DNA of 64,000 bases from positions 278,077-342,076 of the forward strand of contig NZ_BAAACP010000002.1 in assembly GCF_039521565.1 (NCBI RefSeq). The letters are read 5' to 3'. This DNA is from Paraclostridium tenue. Lineage in GTDB: Bacteria; Bacillota; Clostridia; Peptostreptococcales; Peptostreptococcaceae. The notes below the pieces were generated by a model. That model was given only the letters and a program-made list of their open reading frames with translations, had not been told where the DNA came from and ran no database searches. Below are positions 45,358 to 54,168 of the stretch, piece by piece. The stretch's first letter is position 1; each line of letters begins with the position of its first letter. The translations under genes and the position numbers were made by a program.

Positions 45358-46620
45358 TTATTTTAATAGTGAAATTTTTGTATCAATTACTTCTGGCTCT
45401 CTTTTAAATAAGAATTCACCTTTTCTAACAGAACAATTAACTCCAACTCTTTCTAATATTGCATCAAATTCATCTTTTGCATTTAATACTATAAAGTTGG
45501 CATCCTTACCTTCTGCTATGCCGTATTTATCTTGTATATGAAGAGTTTTAGCTCCATTTACTGTAATTAAGTCTAGGGCATTTTTAATTTCTTCAAATGA
45601 CATCATCTGGCAAATATGAATTCCTGCATCAAGAATGTTCATTAAATTTCCATTTCCAAGTGGATACCAAGGATCTGAAATAGAATCTTGTGCAAAACAA
45701 ACATTAATACCAGCATCATTTAATTCTTTAACTCTTGTAAGTCCTCTTCTCTTTGGATATGTGTCATATCTTCCTTGTAAATGAATATTTTCAGTTGGGC
45801 ATGATATAAAGTTAAGTTTTGATAATGCTAGAAGTTTAAATAGTTTAAAAGTATATGCATTGTTATATGAACCCATAGCACAAGCATGACTTGCTGTTGT
45901 AAGCTCTCCTATTCCATTCATATAGGCCTCAGCAGCTAATAATTCAAGAAATCTTGATTGTTCATCATCTGTTTCGTCACAGTGAATATCAATTAACTTG
46001 TTATATTTCATAGCAAGTTCTACAGTTTTTTTGACAGATTTTTCTCCCATTTCTCTTGTAAATTCAAAGTGAGGTATAGCTCCTACTACATCAGCACCCA
46101 TTTTCAATGCTTCTTCTACTAATTTATCCCCATCTTTATATGAATACATTCCTTCTTGAGGAAATGCTATAATTTGTATATCAACTAAATCTTTTACTTC
46201 TTCTTTTAATTCCATAATTGCTTTTAAACAAGTAAGCTTTGGATCTGTTACATCTACATGTGTTCTAAGATATTGAGTTCCATATAAGATTTCTTTTTTA
46301 AGTGCAATTTTTGCTCTGTCTTTTATTTCATCTTTTGTCATCTTTGATTTTGTCTCAGACCATCTTTGAATTCCTTCAAATAAAGTTCCTGTTCCATTAG
46401 TTGCACCATCCATACGAGCTGTATATACATAATCTAGGTGAATATGTGGGTCTACATAAGGTGGAACAACTAGATTTCCTTCTAAATCATAAGTCTCTAC
46501 ATCTTTATATTTTTGTGAAAGATTTGGACCTATTTCTTTGTATTTTCCATTTTCAACAAGTAAATCAACTAATGTTTCATTCCCCTTTAATCTAGCATTT
46601 TTAAATAATTTTGCTTTCAT
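45358..46620 (-). CDS. cytosine/creatinine deaminase-like amidohydrolase
   Basis: 420 residues. Metal and catalytic residues line up one to two positions from E. coli cytosine deaminase: H59 and H61 in DPHIHLD, H213 and E216 in IHCDETDDEQS, H245 in TASHACAMGS, D312 in CFAQDSISDPWYPLG. The family hydrolyses cytosine to uracil plus ammonia, and close relatives deaminate isoguanine or creatinine. Divergent from a creatininase and a DMT transporter and near a PucR regulator, so creatinine deamination is as plausible as cytosine (inference). No codB permease nearby. Ribosome site GAAGGGAG. Confidence 0.82.
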   Translation of the reverse strand: MKAKLFKNARLKGNETLVDLLVENGKYKEIGPNLSQKYKDVETYDLEGNLVVPPYVDPHIHLDYVYTARMDGATNGTGTLFEGIQRWSETKSKMTKDEIKDRAKIALKKEILYGTQYLRTHVDVTDPKLTCLKAIMELKEEVKDLVDIQIIAFPQEGMYSYKDGDKLVEEALKMGADVVGAIPHFEFTREMGEKSVKKTVELAMKYNKLIDIHCDETDDEQSRFLELLAAEAYMNGIGELTTASHACAMGSYNNAYTFKLFKLLALSKLNFISCPTENIHLQGRYDTYPKRRGLTRVKELNDAGINVCFAQDSISDPWYPLGNGNLMNILDAGIHICQMMSFEEIKNALDLITVNGAKTLHIQDKYGIAEGKDANFIVLNAKDEFDAILERVGVNCSVRKGEFLFKREPEVIDTKISLLK

Positions 46621-46732
46621 TTTAATAATCTCCCTTCTATTATTTTTAATATTTTCTTAGTTACATCCAAAGTCTAACATGAAAATATACACTAGTCATT
46701 GTACTAATCATCCAATAATCTTTTAATATGAC

Positions 46733-46824
46733 TGTGCACATAAAGACCATATTTTTATATATTTATTTGTATTTTTTGCACATTGTATTATAATATTTCC
46801 TGAGTATATACTAATAGTGCAATG
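46733..46824. promoter_or_regulatory. divergent promoter region with repeated TGCAC motifs
   Basis: TGTGCACA (46733), TTTGCACATTG (46775) and TAGTGCAATG (46815) share a TGCAC/GTGCA core in both orientations around a plus-strand promoter TTGTAT-16 bases-TATAAT (46767/46789). Candidate operator of the divergent deaminase and creatininase genes, perhaps for the PucR protein. Confidence 0.45.
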
Positions 46825-46901
46825 AAGCTTCTTGAAAATAAAAAAGTTCATTGTATAAAAGCCTTAATAAAAACTTTTCAACTAAAAAGGGGGACGTTAT
46901 T

Positions 46902-47657
46902 ATGTACGAAAAATTTAAAATGAGAAACATGACATGGCAAGAATTTGCTAAGAAAAAAGATGATGTAATTATATTACCAATAGGTGCTACAGAGCAACAT
47001 GGTCCTCATCTACCTACTTGTGTAGATGCTGTATTAGCAGAGGAATTTGCTTATCGTATAGCTGAAAAAATTAATGGTGTAGTTGCTCCAACTCTTTCAT
47101 ATGGATATAAATCAAAACCATTAAGTGGTGGAGGTCCATTATTCCCAGGAACTATTGATTTAAATGGAGCTACATTACAAGCTTTAGTAATGGATATAAT
47201 TGATGAATTTGTTCGTGATGGATTTACAAAAATATTTATATTAAGTGCTCACTTTGAAAATGAAGCATTTATTGTAGAAGCAATGGACTTATGTTCTGCA
47301 AAATATGGAGATAAAGTAAAACTTCTTCTTACTAACTGGTGGGATCCAATGTCACCTGATATAATAGATAAAGTATTTGATGAAGTACCATTCCCAGGAT
47401 GGGCTCTAGAACATGCTGCTGTTACAGAAACATCATTAATGATGTATTTTGCACCAGAACTTGTTAGAGAGGACAAAATATTAGATACAGAAAATGCTAC
47501 TCCAGCAACTTACTTTAGATATCCTATAGAAAAAGATATCGTTCCTGAAACTGGAATACTTGCATCAGCTAAATCATCTTCAGCTCAAAGAGGTAAAATA
47601 ATTGTAGATGACGTTGTTCCAAATATCGTAAAAATAGTTGAAGAGGCATTTAAGTAA
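46902..47657 (+). CDS. creatininase family protein (probable creatinine amidohydrolase)
   Basis: 251 residues. Residues of the known creatininase active site appear in register: E31, H33 and D42 (GATEQHGPHLPTCVD), H117 and E119 (SAHFENEAF); further on W147, W167 and H171 (NWWDP, FPGWALEH) match the tryptophan/histidine set recalled for the Pseudomonas enzyme at a constant offset. The reaction would be creatinine plus water to creatine, with two divalent metals. ATG 46902 is favoured by AAAGGGGG 8 bases before it; upstream in-frame codons lack a ribosome site. Co-transcribed with the DMT transporter 27 bases on. Confidence 0.85.
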   Translation: MYEKFKMRNMTWQEFAKKKDDVIILPIGATEQHGPHLPTCVDAVLAEEFAYRIAEKINGVVAPTLSYGYKSKPLSGGGPLFPGTIDLNGATLQALVMDIIDEFVRDGFTKIFILSAHFENEAFIVEAMDLCSAKYGDKVKLLLTNWWDPMSPDIIDKVFDEVPFPGWALEHAAVTETSLMMYFAPELVREDKILDTENATPATYFRYPIEKDIVPETGILASAKSSSAQRGKIIVDDVVPNIVKIVEEAFK

Positions 47658-47684
47658 ATCATTTAGAAAGAGATAGGTACATTT

Positions 47685-48614
47685 ATGAAATTAAAAGGAA
47701 TAGTACTAACAATGCTATCCTCTATTACCTTTGGTTTTGCCTTTACATTAGGCCCTATGACCTATGGTGCTGGAGGAAGTAATCCTGTAACATTAACTTT
47801 TTTAAGAAACTTTTTAAGTTTACCATTTTTATTACTAATAGTTTTATTTTTAAAAATTGATTTAAAAGTAACAAAAAGTCAACTTAAAAACTTAATCATA
47901 TTAGGATTTGTAGGAAATGCAATAACAACATTAATGCTAAATATAGCTTTTGCTCATGTAGATGTAGGGATAGTAACTCCAATTCACTTTACTTACCCTG
48001 TATTTGTAACACTTGGATGTGTACTATTCTTTAATGAAAAGCTAAGTAAACAAAAGATTATAGCATTAGTTATAGCTATGTGTGGTATAGGATGCTTCTT
48101 TATTCAATCATTAAATTCTGCTTCTTTTAGTTCATCTACATTACTTGGATTAATTTTAGCAGTAGCTTCAGGAGCATTTTATGCATTCTATATCATATTT
48201 ATGGATAAAAGTGGTCTAAAAGGTGAATCTCCATTTAAAATAACATTCTATGTAGCAATTGCTTCAAGTATAGGTATGTTTTTCTATGGAATTTCTACTA
48301 ATGAACTTGTTTTATCTTCTCTTACAACTAAATCATGGATTATATCTTCAGTATTTGCATTTTTATGTACAGTTGTTGCTCTATCACTTTTACAAGTTGG
48401 TATAAAATATATCGGAGCAAGTGAGGCAGCTGTTATAAGTACTTTTGAACCTATAACAAGTGTAATATTTGGAGTGTTATTATTAGGTGAAAAAGTAACA
48501 CCTCTAAAAATTATTGCCTGTATATTAATTTTTGCAGGAGTCTTAATATTATCTTTTGCAAAAGAAAATACAAAAGATGAACCACCAGAACCTAATATAG
48601 AATTAGAAGTTTAA
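47685..48614 (+). CDS. DMT superfamily (EamA) transporter
   Basis: 309 residues: two EamA repeats, ten helices (first half FGFAFTLGPMTYGAGGSNPV to VTLGCVLFFNEKLS; second half SGAFYAFYIIFMDKSG to AAVISTFEPITSVIFG and LLLGEKVTPLK). Acidic C-terminal tail. Such proteins export or import metabolites and drugs. Downstream of the creatininase in the same message, so a nitrogen compound such as creatinine, creatine or an amino-acid product is the suggested cargo. Confidence 0.88.
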   Translation: MKLKGIVLTMLSSITFGFAFTLGPMTYGAGGSNPVTLTFLRNFLSLPFLLLIVLFLKIDLKVTKSQLKNLIILGFVGNAITTLMLNIAFAHVDVGIVTPIHFTYPVFVTLGCVLFFNEKLSKQKIIALVIAMCGIGCFFIQSLNSASFSSSTLLGLILAVASGAFYAFYIIFMDKSGLKGESPFKITFYVAIASSIGMFFYGISTNELVLSSLTTKSWIISSVFAFLCTVVALSLLQVGIKYIGASEAAVISTFEPITSVIFGVLLLGEKVTPLKIIACILIFAGVLILSFAKENTKDEPPEPNIELEV

Positions 48615-48618
48615 AAAT

Positions 48619-48652
48619 AAAAAACCCCTATGTATTATCATAGGGGTTTTTT
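48619..48652. terminator. bidirectional terminator
   Basis: AAAAAACCCCTATG/CATAGGGGTTTTTT, 6-base loop, overlapping the 3' end of the PucR gene and just after the transporter stop. Confidence 0.9.
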
Positions 48653-49849
48653 ATTTTTAAGATTAATAAATTCATAAATTAATATACTATTAAAAAGTTC
48701 TAAATCTATCATTGCATCATCTAAATCTATGTTTAAAAGTTCCTTGATTGTTGATAATCTATAAATCAATGTATTTCTATGTATAAAAAGCTCTTGAGAA
48801 GTCTTTACTAAATGTCTATTATTTTGGAAATAACATTTTAAAGTTCCCATTAAATCCATTCCATGATTTTTATCATATTCTAAAATAGGACCCAAGTTTT
48901 CATAACAATACCTTTGAATTTCTTTAATATCAGAAAGTTCTACTAACCACCTAATAATCCCTAATTCTTTATACTTAATAATTTTTAAGTCCTTATGGTA
49001 TATATCAATCATAGATAAAGCTTTAAAAGCTTCTTTATAACTTATTTTTATATCAGAATTCGACTGTCTTATACGACTAAAACTTAAGCTATTTTCAACT
49101 TCTGGATATTTAGAACTTACAAGGTTAAAAACAGCTTCTACTGCTTCTATTGATTTTTCCCCTTCATTATAATCATTGGTAAATATTAAAAACATTAAGT
49201 TGTTTGCATATTCCATAGGAATTAAAGTTTGATTTTCTGTATTTATTGCTTCTTCTAATGAATGAATTATATGTTTGTTAATTTGTTCTAAATCGTAGGA
49301 AACATTGGATGGCTTTTGCATTTTAAATATACATACATAGTGAAAAGGCCTTAATTTTATATTATAAAATTCTGATAGAGCATGTATATCTTCTTGTAGA
49401 TAATCTTGAGAAAAAATAATTGATTCTAAAAAACGCTTTGCATTCTTTTTTTCTTCTTGCTTTTGTTCTAATTTAAATAATATTTCTTGTGTAATATCTA
49501 TTAATTTAATATTCCAAGGCATTACAATTACAGGAAAATCCTCTTCATTTGCCTTGTCTATTACATTCTTAGGTATACTGTCTATATCTTTGTCATCAAT
49601 TAAAATTACAATTCCAGAAAGCTTTTTATGAATACATTCTTCTATTAATGATAAAAAACTATCATCATCTTGTCTTATATCTGTGTAAATAACAAATATC
49701 AGTTCTTCACCATAAAGCCACTGTGAAATAGATTCTGTCGTTCTTACATAAGGCCAAGAAATTTCACGATTTAATCCCTTTTTCCCCGCCAGTAGTTTTG
49801 CTTTTGAAAAATTTTCAAGTTGAAATAAATCTCTGCAACAAATAGCCAT
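48638..49849 (-). CDS. PucR family transcriptional regulator
   Basis: About 403 residues. N-terminal PucR ligand domain (CCRDLFQLENFSKAKLLAGK then ISWPYVRTTESISQWLYG), a GGDEF-like central part, and the C-terminal PucR helix-turn-helix with LMGTLKCYFQNNRHLVKTSQ and LFIHRNTLIYRLSTIKELLN. PucR proteins sense purine or other nitrogen compounds and activate their catabolism. It lies convergent to the creatininase/transporter pair and is its probable regulator. ATG 49849 fits the family N-terminus; ATG 49858 is the alternative. Confidence 0.88.
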   Translation of the reverse strand: MAICCRDLFQLENFSKAKLLAGKKGLNREISWPYVRTTESISQWLYGEELIFVIYTDIRQDDDSFLSLIEECIHKKLSGIVILIDDKDIDSIPKNVIDKANEEDFPVIVMPWNIKLIDITQEILFKLEQKQEEKKNAKRFLESIIFSQDYLQEDIHALSEFYNIKLRPFHYVCIFKMQKPSNVSYDLEQINKHIIHSLEEAINTENQTLIPMEYANNLMFLIFTNDYNEGEKSIEAVEAVFNLVSSKYPEVENSLSFSRIRQSNSDIKISYKEAFKALSMIDIYHKDLKIIKYKELGIIRWLVELSDIKEIQRYCYENLGPILEYDKNHGMDLMGTLKCYFQNNRHLVKTSQELFIHRNTLIYRLSTIKELLNIDLDDAMIDLELFNSILIYEFINLKNKKPL

Positions 49850-50146
49850 AAACCCCATTCCCTCTTTCTTGATTTAAAAATAACTGTCTTCTAAATTATA
49901 TTATAAATTTTAAATTGATACAATTTATAATGTTTTTATTATTGAGATTTTATATCTAAATTTGATTTTTAAATTATCTCCACTATAAAAAATATTATTT
50001 CCTGTATCAAATTTTAAAATGTATAAATGAGTATTAATTGCTTTAACATGTTTAGTTAACTTTCAATTTATATTAAATCCTAAAGTTTCAATTGTCTTGT
50101 TATTTTGATCTAATACTCCAAAAGCTTACTTCTCTCTTAATACTAG

Positions 50147-50171
50147 TAATCCTAAAAATAATTTAGGATTA
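50147..50171 (+). terminator. hairpin in the 555-base gap before the metalloprotease gene
   Basis: TAATCCTAAA/TTTAGGATTA with a 5-base loop then TTTTAATAA. The surrounding gap (49859-50414) is AT-rich; just upstream a plus-strand piece reads SNTPKAYFSLNTSNPKNNLG between stops, possibly a gene remnant that I cannot name. The rest is the protease gene leader, without a clear promoter. Confidence 0.4.
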
Positions 50172-50414
50172 TTTTAATAATGATCCTTCTATTAATATGA
50201 GTTCTAATTATGATAAAAAATAGAAAAATAATACCGATAATATTTATGTAAAGTTTACATTAAGTAAATCAAATACTAACTACAACTTAGTACAAACTAT
50301 AATACATTTATGAAGTATATAAAAACATTAAATGTCAAAAACAGTTATAAAAATAAAAAAATCATGCAATTTTCTTAAAAAAATGATATATTTTAATTTA
50401 AAAGGAGAGTATTA

Positions 50415-53400
50415 ATGATGAAAAGTAAAAAATTAAGTGTGATTGTTTCATCAATGATTATTGGAATGACTGGTACAATATCATCTTTGCCTGATACCGT
50501 ATATGCAGAAGAAACCCAAGACACAGTAATCGAAGAAAATTCACACCAAGAAATTAAGAACAAGAATACATTGGATCATATTTACAGAAATAATAATGCC
50601 AATGGGAAAGAAGTAAGTAAACAGGTTAAAGAAGCTTTACAATCAGTTAAATATGAAAAAAATGATGTAATTGCTAATTTATTAGCACCAAATAGATTTT
50701 CTGGTGTGGATAAACTTAATAAAAAACAGGAAATATCAAAGAGAGATAATATTTCGATAACTAATGTGACAGATACACAAGTAGAGAAAGAACTCAAAGA
50801 AGACAATGTACATGTTATGTCTTATGGTCAATCTTTTTTTGATACACAAAAGGATATTGAATATATTATCCAAAAACTTATTGAAAACTCTACGATTGAA
50901 CAAGGGTATACAGGTGATCCTAATCAGTATTTTATAAGTAAAATAACTAAAAATAAGGAAAAATTACTTTTAGGAATTGCCTATATTGATCGATTGTATG
51001 ACTTTAATATTGGAAACAAAAACATAAAAGAAATTTTGACTTATACTCCTAATTATTATGGAAAACAGATTGATCCTTTAGATTGGCTTATTAGGATTGG
51101 TGGATCTGGCGGAGAGATGCTTAAGATTTCTAATAACTTAAAAGCTTTTGCAAATTTATTTAAAGGTGTAGTTACAGATAAAGATTCATTATTATCTTTT
51201 CTGGAAGATAATAAAAATAGATTTGCACCAAATATTAAAATGGAAGAATGGTTTAAAAAAGCAAGTAAAGCAATTATTGTGGAACAACCTTCACAGTCAA
51301 ATCCCAATGCTACAACTAATTTATACTATAAGTTGAGTTCCGAAATTAGTTTACAGGCACATATTTTACCATTACTTACAGTGTCCGAAAATAGTATTTA
51401 TGTTATTACAAATTCTGCAACAATTACATATGGTCTTGTAGATAGTTATGTTGATAGAAGTTTAAAAGAGAGCAATAATACTCTATATCAAGAAAAAATT
51501 AATCAATTCAAACAACAATTGGAAAAAGCTGCGAAACAGCAACATGATTTTATTGAATTTTGGTATCGATTAGGGAAACCAAAAGTCCATTCTTTATTAT
51601 CAACCAATCGTTTAGTTATTGACAGTCTGCGTCTTTATAATAGCCAAACAACAAACCCTTCTAAAGAATGGTCACCAAAGTTTGGAGATGAGGCTGCTCT
51701 GGGTGTAAAAGAATTTATTACACCACTAAATTTGTATGCAAATTATTTTATGGCAGATGGTCAGGCGGAAGGATCTCAAATTCGTCTTTTCTTGGCAAAG
51801 GCATTAGATGAAAGAGGTCTTTGTACTTATACACATGAGTTAACTCATCTATTAGTTGGAACGGTCTGGCTAAACAATAATAAACAAAGAGATGGATTAG
51901 AAGCAGAATTTTATCCTAGAGGTTTATTTGAAACATATGAGTTAAATGAACCTGTTTTAAATCTAAATTTAATATATGACCATAATGGAAAAGAAAGGTT
52001 TCATAATAGCTCCCCGGAACGTTTTAAAACAGATAAAGACCTTCAAGAATATACGAGGGGACTTTTTGATGTTTTATATACATTAGATTACGCGGAAGCT
52101 AATGTAATATTAAAAAAGGACAAAAGCGATAAACAAAAGTGGTTTCATAAATTAGAACAGGTTAACGATCCAAGAAAAAGATTTAATCAAGGAAACCCAA
52201 AAGCAACTCACAAAATAGATAGTATAAGAAAAATATCAATTGATGAAGCAAATGAGTTAAATACCATTTATGATCTTGTTGATAAAAACATTATTACTTC
52301 TCGATATGAGGTTGAGGGTCTTAAAACTACTGGAAATGTCCCAAGCAATGGATATTATGTTATACCACTTTTTAGTTCTAACTATGCTGGTGTACAAAAT
52401 AACAATGGTGTTTCAGGCGATGTTATGATGAGAAGGCAAGCATACGAGCTAATTGCCGAATATGGATACTATGATGGTTTGGTACCTTATTTATCTAATC
52501 AATATAAAGCCCAAGCAGATAAAGATGGTAAAGTGTTGTCAGATGAATATATTTTAGGGAAAATATTTGAAGGTAAATATGCTACAATGACTGACTTTAA
52601 AAAAGCCATGTTTAAAAAGCGTATTGATAAAAAAGAACAGTTAAAGCCTATTTCAATTGTTTGGAAAAATAAAAAAGTTACAATTAGTGATTTTGATAAA
52701 CTTAATGAACTTATGACAGATGCTGTAGAAAGTGACTTGAAGAATGTCCATGAATTACCAACTGGGTGGAATAATATTCGTGCTCAAAATATGCAAGTTG
52801 AGTTATTGAAGAAAGAAATATTTAAAGCTTATTTGAAAGAAACGGATGATTTTAATAAATCAATTTATAGTGATGTTCCTTCAATTAAAACATATACAGT
52901 AATTTTTGATAAAAATTCGGCATATTCAGAGGGTGAAATGAAACCTCAACAATTCGAATTTAACAAACCAGAAAAATTAGATAAAAACCTGTTTAAAAGA
53001 CCAGGATATTGTTTTGTAGGTTGGGCTATAACACCAGATGGAGAAGTCAAATACAAAGACCAAGAAAATGTATCTAAACTAACAGCTGATTCTAGTAAAC
53101 CAGTTCAATTGTATGCAGTATGGTCAAAAAATTTAGAATCGTTGAACTTCGTACCAAAAATAAATGTAACGGATAAAATACTAACTGTTGGTGACAAGTT
53201 CAATCCATTAGACGATGTAACTGCAACAGACAAAGAAGATGGAAATATTTCTAAAGATGTTAAAGTTGTAGAAAACACAGTAAATGCAAGTGAGCCAGGA
53301 ACTTACATAGTTAAGTATGAAGTAACTGATAAGCAAGGAGCCAAAGTTACTAAAACTATAAATGTAGTAGTAAAAAAGTTAAAAATTATAAAGCATAATA

Positions 53401-53981
53401 AATATATAAATGGATATCCAGATAATACATTCAGGCAGGAAAATAAAATAACTCGTGGAGAGATGGCTACAATGCTTACTCGTATCATATTAGATGGAAA
53501 ACAGATACCAATTACAGAAAATAAATTTAATGATATAAGTAATGATTATTGGGCAAAAAATGAAGTTAACTATTTAGCATCTAAAGGCTTATTAAATGGA
53601 TATGAAGATGGGACTTTTAGACCAGAAAATCCTATAACAAGGGCTGAAGTAGCAACAATTCTTGTAAGATCAAATAGTAATATTAAACAAAACTTAAAAA
53701 AAGTATTCCCAGATATAAGTGATAATCACTGGGCAAGTAAATATATAGAAAAGGCTGCAGAACTTGGATATATGGTAGGATACGAAGATGGCAGTTTCAA
53801 ACCAGATAAAGTAATAACAAGAGGTGAAACAGTAGTTACACTTAACCGTATATATAGAAAGCCTTGTGATTTTAAAGAAACAAATAATTCTAAAATACTA
53901 TTTGCAGATTTAGATAAAAATAACTGGGCATATAATGATATAATTAAAGCAATTCTATCTCATGAGCATGTTGAAAAATAA
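50415..53981 (+). CDS. secreted M26-like zinc metalloprotease with SLH anchor
   Basis: 1188 residues. Signal peptide with cleavage after VYA near residue 31. Zinc site H474-E-L-T-H478 with E498 exactly 20 residues after the second His, the spacing of the M26 (IgA1 protease/Zmp) family. The C-terminal half carries a Listeria-Bacteroides (InlB) repeat-like domain (about 828-905, GYCFVGWAITPDGEVKY, LYAVW), a DUF5011-type Ig domain (about 915-993, GDKFNPLDDVTATDKEDGNI) and three SLH domains (about 995-1185; YINGYPDNTFRQENKITRGE, LLNGYEDGTFRPENPITRAE, YMVGYEDGSFKPDKVITRGE). It would cleave a host or surface protein while held in the cell wall. Substrate unknown. Ribosome site AAAGGAG. Confidence 0.85.
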   Translation: MMKSKKLSVIVSSMIIGMTGTISSLPDTVYAEETQDTVIEENSHQEIKNKNTLDHIYRNNNANGKEVSKQVKEALQSVKYEKNDVIANLLAPNRFSGVDKLNKKQEISKRDNISITNVTDTQVEKELKEDNVHVMSYGQSFFDTQKDIEYIIQKLIENSTIEQGYTGDPNQYFISKITKNKEKLLLGIAYIDRLYDFNIGNKNIKEILTYTPNYYGKQIDPLDWLIRIGGSGGEMLKISNNLKAFANLFKGVVTDKDSLLSFLEDNKNRFAPNIKMEEWFKKASKAIIVEQPSQSNPNATTNLYYKLSSEISLQAHILPLLTVSENSIYVITNSATITYGLVDSYVDRSLKESNNTLYQEKINQFKQQLEKAAKQQHDFIEFWYRLGKPKVHSLLSTNRLVIDSLRLYNSQTTNPSKEWSPKFGDEAALGVKEFITPLNLYANYFMADGQAEGSQIRLFLAKALDERGLCTYTHELTHLLVGTVWLNNNKQRDGLEAEFYPRGLFETYELNEPVLNLNLIYDHNGKERFHNSSPERFKTDKDLQEYTRGLFDVLYTLDYAEANVILKKDKSDKQKWFHKLEQVNDPRKRFNQGNPKATHKIDSIRKISIDEANELNTIYDLVDKNIITSRYEVEGLKTTGNVPSNGYYVIPLFSSNYAGVQNNNGVSGDVMMRRQAYELIAEYGYYDGLVPYLSNQYKAQADKDGKVLSDEYILGKIFEGKYATMTDFKKAMFKKRIDKKEQLKPISIVWKNKKVTISDFDKLNELMTDAVESDLKNVHELPTGWNNIRAQNMQVELLKKEIFKAYLKETDDFNKSIYSDVPSIKTYTVIFDKNSAYSEGEMKPQQFEFNKPEKLDKNLFKRPGYCFVGWAITPDGEVKYKDQENVSKLTADSSKPVQLYAVWSKNLESLNFVPKINVTDKILTVGDKFNPLDDVTATDKEDGNISKDVKVVENTVNASEPGTYIVKYEVTDKQGAKVTKTINVVVKKLKIIKHNKYINGYPDNTFRQENKITRGEMATMLTRIILDGKQIPITENKFNDISNDYWAKNEVNYLASKGLLNGYEDGTFRPENPITRAEVATILVRSNSNIKQNLKKVFPDISDNHWASKYIEKAAELGYMVGYEDGSFKPDKVITRGETVVTLNRIYRKPCDFKETNNSKILFADLDKNNWAYNDIIKAILSHEHVEK

Positions 53982-54032
53982 ATAAAAATATAAATAACTT
54001 CAATATATAAATGTTACTATAGATTGTATATT

Positions 54033-54060
54033 AAAGAGCTTATTTTTATAGGCTCTTTTT
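54033..54060 (+). terminator. terminator after the metalloprotease gene
   Basis: AAAGAGC/GCTCTTT arms with a partly paired loop, then five T. Confidence 0.8.
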
Positions 54061-54168
54061 ATATCTTATTAAAAAGCAGACTTTTAAGCCTTTGGAAACG
54101 TAAAGTAATTTACCAACACGTAGCTTAAGCAAAACGAATTTTTTTAAATGATAAAGAGAGGTAATTAT

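Noticed and set aside
45358..46901. Guanidine or purine riboswitch upstream of the deaminase and creatininase genes
   Set aside because: No conserved riboswitch core (such as ACGR hairpins or purine junction motifs) could be found in the 280-base divergent region.
50415..53981. Possible botulinum-like or mosquitocidal neurotoxin because of an HELTH motif in a Paraclostridium-like background
   Set aside because: The HExxH is central with the third ligand 20 residues on, followed by InlB-type, Ig and SLH domains behind a signal peptide; no light-chain/heavy-chain layout and no non-toxic companion or orf-X genes nearby.
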